Source of the DNA: Vibrio casei
GTDB taxonomy: Bacteria > Pseudomonadota > Gammaproteobacteria > Enterobacterales > Vibrionaceae
DNA length: 64,000 nucleotides
Reading direction: 5' to 3'
Assembly (NCBI RefSeq): GCF_002218025.2
Contig: NZ_AP018680.1
Span: forward strand, 1,240,001-1,304,000
Shown here: positions 57,555-64,000 of the stretch, one piece after another
Layout: every line of letters starts with the position of its first letter
Position numbering within the stretch: the first letter of the stretch is position 1
Translations under genes and position numbers: made by a program
Notes under the pieces: model-generated
Database searches by the model: none
Seen by the model: only the letters and a program-made list of their open reading frames with translations
What the model was told of the DNA's origin: nothing

Positions 57555-58799
57555 ATGTCTATTTTACAAATTGGTGCTGGTGGTGTTGGTTGGGTTGTTG
57601 CTCATAAAGCGGCTCAAAATAATGATGTTCTTGGTGATATTACTTTAGCCTCTCGTACGATAGGCAAGTGCGAGAAAATTATTGAGTCAATTAAGGGAAA
57701 GAACAACTTAAAAGATTCCTCTAAAAAATTAGAAGCTCGATTTGTAGATGCTGACGATGTTGCCTCTTTAGTCGCATTAATTAATGAAGTAAAACCTGAC
57801 TTGGTTATTAATGCTGGTCCTCCTTGGGTTAACGTCACCATTATGGAGGCGTGTTACCAAACAAAAGTGTCTTACCTTGATACATCCGTTGCGGTCGATT
57901 TATGCAGTGAAGGCCAACAAGTGCCAGAAGCATACGATCCACAATGGGCATTTCGTGAAAAATTTGCACAAGCGGGTATTACCGGCATTTTAGGCGCAGG
58001 TTTTGATCCTGGTGTGGTGAGTGTCTTTGCCGCTTACGCGGTGAAACACTTATTTGATGAAATTGACACCATTGATGTAATGGATGTGAATGCTGGCGAT
58101 CACGGTAAGAAGTTTGCGACCAACTTTGACCCAGAAACTAATATGTTAGAAATCCAAGGGGATTCTTTTTATTGGGAAAATGGTGAGTGGAAACAAGTGG
58201 CTTGTCACACTCGTATGCTTGAATTTGATTTTCCGAATTGTGGTGAGTTTAAAGTGTACTCAATGGCGCATGATGAAGTTCGTTCAATGCAGGAGTTCAT
58301 TCCAGCTAAGCGCATCGAATTCTGGATGGGTTTTGGGGATACTTATTTAAACTACTTCAACTGCATGAAAGATATAGGCTTGCTAAGCCCAGATCCTGTT
58401 ACCTTGCAAGATGGTACTGTGGTTGAACCATTAAAAGTATTAAAAGCGTTATTGCCTGATCCAACCTCTTTAGCTCCGGGCTATACGGGGAAAACCTGTA
58501 TTGGTACTTGGGTGCAAGGCACAAAAGATGGCAAAGCTCGTAGTGTATTTATTTATAATAATGCGGATCACGAAGTGGCTTACCAAGATGTTGAGCACCA
58601 AGCGATTGCTTATACCACGGGAGTTCCTGCTATTACTGCAGCATTACAATACTTTAATGGTAGTTGGAATCAAGCGGGCGTGTTTAACATGGAACAACTT
58701 GATCCTGATATGTTCTTAGAGACGATGCCAAAAATAGGTCTTGATTGGCATGTTCAAGAACTAGAGCCGGGTCAGCCTAAGATTAATATCTTAAAATAA
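57555..58799 (+). CDS. Carboxynorspermidine dehydrogenase (saccharopine-dehydrogenase family)
   Basis: The 414-residue NADPH enzyme condenses 1,3-diaminopropane (or putrescine) with aspartate semialdehyde and reduces the product to carboxynorspermidine. The Rossmann glycine motif IGAGGVGWVVA is at residues 6-16, with DLVINAGPPWVNVTIMEAC and GAGFDPGVVSVFAAYAV following. The length and position between the diaminopropane enzyme and nspC identify it. AAGGAAGG precedes the ATG. Confidence 0.94.
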   Translation: MSILQIGAGGVGWVVAHKAAQNNDVLGDITLASRTIGKCEKIIESIKGKNNLKDSSKKLEARFVDADDVASLVALINEVKPDLVINAGPPWVNVTIMEACYQTKVSYLDTSVAVDLCSEGQQVPEAYDPQWAFREKFAQAGITGILGAGFDPGVVSVFAAYAVKHLFDEIDTIDVMDVNAGDHGKKFATNFDPETNMLEIQGDSFYWENGEWKQVACHTRMLEFDFPNCGEFKVYSMAHDEVRSMQEFIPAKRIEFWMGFGDTYLNYFNCMKDIGLLSPDPVTLQDGTVVEPLKVLKALLPDPTSLAPGYTGKTCIGTWVQGTKDGKARSVFIYNNADHEVAYQDVEHQAIAYTTGVPAITAALQYFNGSWNQAGVFNMEQLDPDMFLETMPKIGLDWHVQELEPGQPKINILK

Positions 58800-58823
58800 A
58801 CGTTACCGAATTATCTATTGAAA

Positions 58824-58858
58824 AAACAGCCATGTGACTATCTCATGGCTGTTTGTTT
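58824..58858 (+). terminator. Terminator-like hairpin between the dehydrogenase gene and nspC
   Basis: AAACAGCCATG / CATGGCTGTTT forms an 11-bp stem with a 9-nt loop followed by GTTTAT. nspC starts only 29 nt later, so some read-through or a separate promoter is needed. Confidence 0.7.
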
Positions 58859-58886
58859 ATCACTCCTTATTGATTGAGAACTTTCT

Positions 58887-60017
58887 ATGCAAAACAATCT
58901 CCCAACCCCTTATTTCATGATTGATGAAGATAAGCTGATCCATAATCTTGAAATTGCTAAAAAACTCAAAGAATTAAGCGGTGTAAAGCTGGTACTCGCC
59001 CTTAAATGTTTCTCGACTTGGGGCGTATTTGACGTTATTAAGCCTTATTTAGATGGCACAACGAGTAGCGGCCCTTATGAAGTTAAGCTTGGTTACGAAA
59101 CCTTTGGTAAAGAAACACACGCTTATAGTGTGGGTTACAGCGAAGACGATGTAAAATCAGTCGTCGGTATGTGTGATAAGATGATTTTCAATTCATTAAG
59201 TCAACTTGATGCCCATCGTCATTTAGTGGAAGGTAAGGCATCAATTGGCGTGCGTTTAAATCCCGGTGTGAGCCGTGCAGGGCAAGACTTAGCGGATCCC
59301 GCTCGTCAATTCTCACGTTTAGGGGTTCAAGAAGATCAATTAAATGCGGAACTATTTGATTCTCTTGATGGTGTGATGTTTCACATGAACTGTGAGAATA
59401 AATCTGCCGACGACTTTATCTCTTTACTAGACAGTATTTCACAACGTTTCGGCACTTATCTCGATAAGCTAGATTGGGTAAGTTTAGGCGGTGGGGTGTT
59501 TTTTACTTGGCCGGGTTATGAGGTTGAAAAACTCGCACAAGCCTTAAAGCAGTTTAGTGAGAAACATGGTGTTCAACTCTATTTAGAGCCGGGCGAAGCC
59601 ATCATTACCAAAACCGCTGATCTAGTGGTGACGGTGGTTGATGTGGTTGAAAACGGCATGAAAACAGCGATTGTGGACTCTGCCACTGAAGCGCATCGCC
59701 TTGATACTTTGATATACAATGAACCTGCCACCATTGGTGAAGCCACAGAAAATGGTGAGTTTGAGTATGTGATCGGTTCGTGTTCTTGCCTTGCCGGGGA
59801 TCAATTTTGCGTGGCGAAATTTGATAAGCCTTTAGAAATTGGACAACGTTTGCATATTATTGATAGTGCAGGTTATACCATGGTGAAGTTAAATTGGTTT
59901 AATGGGTTAAAAATGCCAAGCGTGTATTACAAACGCTCTAATGACGATATTCAAAAGCTGAACGAATTTGGCTATGATGATTTCAAGCGATCTTTGTCAC
60001 AATGGTCGGTACATTAG
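58887..60017 (+). CDS. nspC: Carboxynorspermidine decarboxylase
   Basis: The 376-residue PLP enzyme of the alanine-racemase-fold (group IV) decarboxylases converts carboxynorspermidine into norspermidine, and carboxyspermidine into spermidine. PLP Lys40 is in [39 protein letters not shown] and YLEPGEAI are conserved, and the catalytic Cys is in [11 protein letters not shown]. Norspermidine influences biofilm formation in Vibrio through NspS-MbaA; those genes are not in the window. Confidence 0.96.
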   Translation: MQNNLPTPYFMIDEDKLIHNLEIAKKLKELSGVKLVLALKCFSTWGVFDVIKPYLDGTTSSGPYEVKLGYETFGKETHAYSVGYSEDDVKSVVGMCDKMIFNSLSQLDAHRHLVEGKASIGVRLNPGVSRAGQDLADPARQFSRLGVQEDQLNAELFDSLDGVMFHMNCENKSADDFISLLDSISQRFGTYLDKLDWVSLGGGVFFTWPGYEVEKLAQALKQFSEKHGVQLYLEPGEAIITKTADLVVTVVDVVENGMKTAIVDSATEAHRLDTLIYNEPATIGEATENGEFEYVIGSCSCLAGDQFCVAKFDKPLEIGQRLHIIDSAGYTMVKLNWFNGLKMPSVYYKRSNDDIQKLNEFGYDDFKRSLSQWSVH

Positions 60018-60045
60018 TCAATCAGTAGTAAAATAATTGAATAAT

Positions 60046-60080
60046 AAGCGGTTAGAATGAAAGTTTTAGCCGCTTTTTTG
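60046..60080 (+). terminator. Terminator of nspC
   Basis: AAGCGG / CCGCTT forms a stem, extended by TTA/TAG-like pairs with bulges, and is followed by TTTTTT. Confidence 0.7.
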
Positions 60081-60129
60081 TGTCTATTAAGCTTGTGAAC
60101 CACAAATAATATAAACAAAGGAATATGGA

Positions 60130-60465
60130 ATGCGGTATCTCAAAGAAAATAGGCAAGACGGACATGGTGAAAATCAAGCGAAAACATTGAAAAAATTTTT
60201 AATTGAACATCAATCTGAATTTGAATATAGCTTAATTCCTAATATGGATCACATTGATCATCGAGCGTTAAATGAAAAGGGGATTGAGATCTTAGAAGTG
60301 AACTATCTTACTGATAATCGCTATTCACTAGTCTATCAATATGATTGGTTCGTTTTTAGTGGTTGTACAAATACTGATATTGCTGGCACTGAAAAGAATA
60401 AGGTTACTTTAAAGTTGTCAGAAAGTGGCGATGTTATTTTTGATCTCTCAGCTTTAGGGAATTAA
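60130..60465 (+). CDS. Hypothetical protein
   Basis: This 111-residue soluble protein has AAAGGAA about 10 nt before the ATG. I do not recognise the family. The N-terminal half is Lys/Glu-rich and helical in appearance; the second half (EILEVNYLTDNRYSLVYQYD, then WFVFSGC) has alternating hydrophobic residues and looks like a beta-sheet. No signal peptide or membrane span is visible. It lies between nspC and the convergent GcvR-like gene, with only 1 nt between the two stop codons. Confidence 0.65.
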   Translation: MRYLKENRQDGHGENQAKTLKKFLIEHQSEFEYSLIPNMDHIDHRALNEKGIEILEVNYLTDNRYSLVYQYDWFVFSGCTNTDIAGTEKNKVTLKLSESGDVIFDLSALGN

Positions 60466-60466
60466 T

Positions 60467-60988
60467 TTAATCGGTTTCGTTGATCACTCTAGTGCCAACA
60501 CTGATAGCTTGTAATTCTGAAATAATATCTTGAATATTGGTATCCGATGGGAGCTGAATACTGAGGCGAGAGGTGAACATTCCTTCTTGAATGCCAGACT
60601 TCCCTGCTAAAAAGACTCGATGACTATGTATGCTTAATATTTGAGCTCGCTCTTTTTCAAGAGTGTGAGTAATTTCACTCAGGATGCCTGAATGCTCGTT
60701 AGAATCAAAGCGTAAATCATAGATATCGTCTTCAGGATGCTGTATTGATGTAGCAATAGCAAAGTGCGCATTTAGGTTAGGTTCTGATGAGAATGCTCTC
60801 TGAATGCTGTCGACTTGGTTTGAAGGGCATTCAATTTTGATAAGGCCGGCAACTTGCTTATCAAGATAGTTTATTTTACTGACTAACCAACGAGCTCCGC
60901 TTTGATGACTGGCCAGTGCCAATTGTTTCAAAACAGAAGGTTGTGCCTCACCTGAAAAGTTGACAATAAAAACAGTCGTGTCAGTCAT
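60467..60988 (-). CDS. GcvR-like ACT-domain regulator
   Basis: The 173-residue protein consists of two ACT domains, as does GcvR, the repressor of the glycine-cleavage operon. The second begins YDLRFDSNEHSGILSEITHTLEKERAQILSIHSH. A first half reads TTVFIVNFSGEAQPSVLKQLALASHQSGARWLVSK. The ATG at 60988 has GAGGATA 6 nt upstream; an in-frame ATG 33 nt upstream is less likely. Ligand and target are not evident, so a glycine or other amino-acid sensor role is an inference. Confidence 0.75.
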   Translation of the reverse strand: MTDTTVFIVNFSGEAQPSVLKQLALASHQSGARWLVSKINYLDKQVAGLIKIECPSNQVDSIQRAFSSEPNLNAHFAIATSIQHPEDDIYDLRFDSNEHSGILSEITHTLEKERAQILSIHSHRVFLAGKSGIQEGMFTSRLSIQLPSDTNIQDIISELQAISVGTRVINETD

Positions 60989-61206
60989 AAGTATATCCTC
61001 GAAAATAAGAAGACAGCCCACATTATTCAGTTATCTAAACATTCCGTAGAATCTTCTAAGGTGATTTTATATCTTTCTGGATTTTTTATTTAGTGTGTTT
61101 CTTTATTAGTGTATATAGCAACTTCAAAAAAGCATCATGATAGCCTCAATTTTTTTCATATATTTAGTTTGTAGCAATAGTATTAAAACGACTTTTATTG
61201 AAATAA

Positions 61207-62112
61207 TTAAAAGTGTAAAGACAAATTGAGTGACACAAATTGAGAGTCTAATGGTGCACCGGAGCTTAATGCAAAATTGGCTGCGTTTTTATTGCCAAAC
61301 CAAGGTGTTGTATTGAAACTAGCCTCTGCATCTGCTCCCCATGAGTCGGTAACCCAATGGTGAATATGACCAACAGGATTTAGAAAGAATAAGCTAATCA
61401 CGCCTAATGTAGTGGAACCAAAAATTTCACTGTCCATTTCCGTGATTAAGTAATGTTCCATTTTATACATGCCTTCCCCAACCATTGCCCCGAAAAAAGG
61501 AGTGATGAATAAATCCTGCCAAGACGGCACTTCTGCAAAGGCTTCGACGCCATACTCCCAGAAAAAAGTCGACATAGTGAATGAGTAAAGAAAAGAATCG
61601 AATTCATTAAAACCAGAATGACGGGCTACGGTATAATAAACCCCGCCAAAATAGGGATGCATAACGTAATTTAAGTAATGAGCATCTTCATCCCAAACGG
61701 GGCCTTCGGATACGTTTTCTTTCCACTTATTGCCTAAGCCACTTAAGGAACGTTGCTCACTGTCCCATTTCGTCACGCTTTCTGGTAGTAATGTCATTAA
61801 ACCAACCGTTGCAACGCTCAAACCTAAAATAGTGTAGGTTTGATCTAATAGGTATTCCCAATCTCTTTCATCGGAAGTCTGTAAATAGCGTGGTATGCTG
61901 TTGTTATCGAATAGCGGGTTTGCATTAAGATTAAGTGAGAATTCTTTATTTGGTTTTGGTGGCTGACAGTAAGTTTCGTTTGCAATATTAGTTGCGCAAC
62001 TCACTTGATAAGTTAGTTGATCATATTGAAAGACAGAATCGTAGGAAGAAGGTGTTGCTAATGCAACGGTAGGAATACTCGCCATTAATGTTAATAAGGC
62101 AGATTTATTCAC
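61207..62112 (-). CDS. DUF3943 domain-containing exported protein
   Basis: The 301-residue protein starts with a cleavable signal peptide (MNKSALLTLMASIPTVALA). The mature part carries the DUF3943 segments DAHYLNYVMHPYFGGVYYTV, SFTMSTFFWEYGVEAFAE and PFFGAMVGEGMY. It ends in NLSLHF, an aromatic C-terminus that could be an outer-membrane sorting signal. Function is unknown, and an envelope location is likely. Confidence 0.85.
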   Translation of the reverse strand: MNKSALLTLMASIPTVALATPSSYDSVFQYDQLTYQVSCATNIANETYCQPPKPNKEFSLNLNANPLFDNNSIPRYLQTSDERDWEYLLDQTYTILGLSVATVGLMTLLPESVTKWDSEQRSLSGLGNKWKENVSEGPVWDEDAHYLNYVMHPYFGGVYYTVARHSGFNEFDSFLYSFTMSTFFWEYGVEAFAEVPSWQDLFITPFFGAMVGEGMYKMEHYLITEMDSEIFGSTTLGVISLFFLNPVGHIHHWVTDSWGADAEASFNTTPWFGNKNAANFALSSGAPLDSQFVSLNLSLHF

Positions 62113-62282
62113 ACAAGGTTTCCTTATCTTTCGAGGTAGATAGTTAGGCGTTTTTATTCGTTTTTAAATGAATTACTTATTATAAACTAGTACTTAAAAA
62201 AAAATCGATGTTCTATGACATTCTTATATTAATAAGGGTAAGGTATTTAGTTTATCAATACGATACGTAGGGAGGTTAATTT

Positions 62283-63500
62283 ATGGTCAAGATATCAATG
62301 TTGAGTACAGGCGAGGAGGTATTACACGGTGACATTGTGGATACCAATGCTTCTTGGCTGTCTGAAGTGTTTTTTGAGCACGGTTTTGCATTAAATTATC
62401 GAAGCACCATTGGTGATCAATTAGACGAATTGAGAGATGAAATCATTTCATTAAGTGAACGTAATGATGTGGTTATTGTTAATGGTGGTCTAGGCCCTAC
62501 GAGTGATGATTTAAGTGCGTTAGCAGCAGCTCAAGCAGCTGGAGTTGAGTTGAAGTTGAGTCAACATTGGTTAGATACCATTACGGAATACTTTTCTCGA
62601 ATTAACAGACCAATGGCTGACAGCAATATTAAGCAAGCAATGCTACCTGAAGGTGCAAGCGTTATTGATAATCCTGTAGGCACGGCTTGTGGTTTTAGCA
62701 TTGAATTAAATGGCGCCATGGTTATGTTTACCCCAGGCGTACCATTTGAATTTAAAAAGATGGTAAGAGATGAAATTCTACCGAAATTAAAATTATGTTT
62801 TCCAAACGTGAAACGCTTAGTGTGCAATAAAATTTATACTTTTGGGCTCGGGGAGTCTGGTATTGCAGATGCTTTGTCTTCTCTTGATATTCCTGAAGCA
62901 TTCAGCTTAGGTTACCGTTCATACATGCCATTTATAGAAGTGAAAGTATTTAGCCCACACTCGGATTCAAATATTGAGATGGTTTTAACAGCCATCACAG
63001 AACGATTAAAAAATTATGTTTTAGGTATTAATCAACCATTGATCGATGTTATTGGTGAAGGGTTAACGAATAAACAATGGCAGCTATCGATACTTGAGCA
63101 AGTAACCGGTGGTGAAGTCGCTCGACAGATGTATCAATCCGAAAGGTCTCAGCAGTCATTTGTACAGAGTGTTGTGGATAATCAAGCTGAACCGTTGGCT
63201 GAGTTAAGCGATGCTATTTTATTGAATAACGAGTACCGCTTAGAGACTCAGTCTCATGCCTGTTTAGCGAACTTTAAACTAGAAGATGGCAGTATTGGTT
63301 TAGCATTAAGCAGTCAACTTGGAAACTACGCACAAAATATTATGTTTAAGCGTGACTATCCGATTAAAGCTCAGCAAGTATTAATTGCCACCGTTTTATT
63401 GGATATGCTAAGGCGACATATGAATGGCGAATCGCCTAGTATCGAATTTGGACATTTTGAAACATTATCCACTATTGAGAAAACTGATGAATGTAGATAA
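62283..63500 (+). CDS. CinA-like protein (YfaY type)
   Basis: The 405-residue protein has the MoaB/CinA N-terminal domain: MLSTGEEVLHGDIVDTNASWL, then DVVIVNGGLGPTSDDLSA and VGTACGFSIELNGAMVMFTPG. The C-terminal half lies where the nicotinamide-nucleotide amidase (PncC) domain sits in full CinA. Here it is short and lacks the clear S-x-G-G-x-x and catalytic Ser/Lys pattern, so this domain is probably degenerate. This architecture fits YfaY, a CinA paralogue of unknown function. GAGGT precedes the ATG. The stop overlaps the next gene by 14 nt. Confidence 0.85.
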   Translation: MVKISMLSTGEEVLHGDIVDTNASWLSEVFFEHGFALNYRSTIGDQLDELRDEIISLSERNDVVIVNGGLGPTSDDLSALAAAQAAGVELKLSQHWLDTITEYFSRINRPMADSNIKQAMLPEGASVIDNPVGTACGFSIELNGAMVMFTPGVPFEFKKMVRDEILPKLKLCFPNVKRLVCNKIYTFGLGESGIADALSSLDIPEAFSLGYRSYMPFIEVKVFSPHSDSNIEMVLTAITERLKNYVLGINQPLIDVIGEGLTNKQWQLSILEQVTGGEVARQMYQSERSQQSFVQSVVDNQAEPLAELSDAILLNNEYRLETQSHACLANFKLEDGSIGLALSSQLGNYAQNIMFKRDYPIKAQQVLIATVLLDMLRRHMNGESPSIEFGHFETLSTIEKTDECR

Positions 63501-63768
63501 AGCTAAAAAGCGCATTGCAAAAAAAGTAAAAAATGGCTTCAAAGGTTATCCTTTGGTGACGATCACCTATTTTGGGCGCGATAAAAATATGGCGACAGAA
63601 GTCACTATTAGTTATTTACAAGATGAAAATGAAGAGCTTCAAGTACAAAGATTCAAGTGTGAAAATGAGATTAGAGAAGACGAAGTGATTCAATCGGTTC
63701 TTTTAAAGATCATTGAACGTTCGGATTCGATGAGCGTTGTGGAGCTAGATGGTGTCATACCTTTATAG
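63487..63768 (+). CDS. Small hypothetical protein
   Basis: The 93-residue protein is Lys/Glu-rich (KRIAKKVKNGFKGYPLVTI, then YFGRDKNMATEVTISYLQ). It could adopt an alpha/beta fold with a short N-terminal basic helix. The ATG at 63487 is preferred over one at 63424 because the shorter reading begins at NVDKAKKRI and leaves a 14-nt overlap with the CinA-like gene. I do not recognise the family. Coupling to the CinA-like gene is likely. Confidence 0.7.
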   Translation: MNVDKAKKRIAKKVKNGFKGYPLVTITYFGRDKNMATEVTISYLQDENEELQVQRFKCENEIREDEVIQSVLLKIIERSDSMSVVELDGVIPL

Positions 63769-63926
63769 TGCGTATATATTATGATGTATAACACCTTATA
63801 AATACTAAGCTTTTCATGTTGAGTATTTGCTCACTTGTTCTATTTTGGTGTCTTTCATGACATTGACATGACAAATGGGGTGGGAGTTTTTCATAATGTT
63901 CGTTGATAATTTAAAGTGAGATTGTT

Positions 63927-64000
63927 ATGAAATTATCAACATTGATTCCAGCGTTACCCATTTTGCTTGTTACTTCTTCTGTTTACGCTGCTGATGATAC
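63927..64000 (+). CDS. 5' end of a gene for an exported protein (possibly YfaZ)
   Basis: The window ends 25 codons into a gene with a signal peptide (MKLSTLIPALPILLVTSSVYA, cleavage before ADD). GTGAG lies about 8 nt upstream. In E. coli yfaZ (an outer-membrane protein) is next to the CinA-like yfaY, so YfaZ is a reasonable guess from position, but the mature sequence is not visible. Confidence 0.55.
   Translation, partial: MKLSTLIPALPILLVTSSVYAADD

Noticed and set aside
1..64000. CRISPR array, prophage or intact insertion sequence
   Set aside because: No regularly spaced repeats, no phage structural genes and no complete transposase were seen.

Overview
This 64-kb window is ordinary-looking chromosome from a low-GC gammaproteobacterium, almost certainly a member of the Vibrionaceae (Vibrio or a close relative). 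The evidence is the gene content and order: mukFEB; sapABCDF next to pspF-pspABC; a trp operon with fused trpCF followed by yciB-yciA-yciI and an AspS-like secretion pilotin; polB, varA(uvrY)-uvrC-pgsA and a Cys/Gly/Leu/Gly tRNA cluster; and the norspermidine pathway (fused diaminobutyrate aminotransferase/decarboxylase, carboxynorspermidine dehydrogenase, nspC). The species cannot be fixed from the sequence alone.

Layout. 1-6,020: the 3' end of mukF, then mukE and mukB (chromosome condensin). 6,195-11,523: small conserved genes, an NfsB-type nitroreductase, manganese inorganic pyrophosphatase, a DUF2750 protein, an SLC13 carboxylate transporter and a single-domain response regulator. 11,610-19,532: sapFDCBA (minus), pspF (minus) and the divergent sigma-54-driven pspABC. 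19,637-30,763: DNA glycosylase tag, a BCCT transporter, a two-gene unit of a degenerate serine recombinase plus a siderophore-interacting reductase, metC, cls, an NSS transporter, a pseudouridine synthase and a methyltransferase. 30,989-33,230: a zinc-ribbon membrane protein, aspS-like, yciI, yciA, yciB. 33,404-40,736: trpABCFDGE (minus) with leader peptide, attenuator and TrpR operator. 40,859-47,295: rnm/trpH, yciO, rluB, yciU, efpL, polB. 47,414-51,746: a possible small ORF, varA-uvrC, pgsA, a dispersed repeat, four tRNAs. 51,999-60,465: acyl-CoA synthetase, a structured leader and the norspermidine genes. 60,467-64,000: a GcvR-like ACT protein, a DUF3943 protein, a CinA-like protein, a small overlapping gene and the start of a secreted protein.

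Most genes are housekeeping. The places most worth a second look are four. (1) A serine-recombinase-like protein that has lost two catalytic arginines is translationally coupled to a siderophore-interacting flavoreductase and preceded by nested palindromes overlapping its promoter; it reads as a recombinase converted into a regulator. (2) A trp attenuator is intact in its RNA, but its 55-residue leader peptide carries only one Trp codon, flanked by Cys codons. (3) A ~540-nt leader precedes the norspermidine operon and can form mutually exclusive hairpins, as a riboswitch would. (4) A 43-codon ORF with a strong Shine-Dalgarno but an ATA first codon lies upstream of varA. No CRISPR array, intact insertion sequence, prophage or large island was seen.
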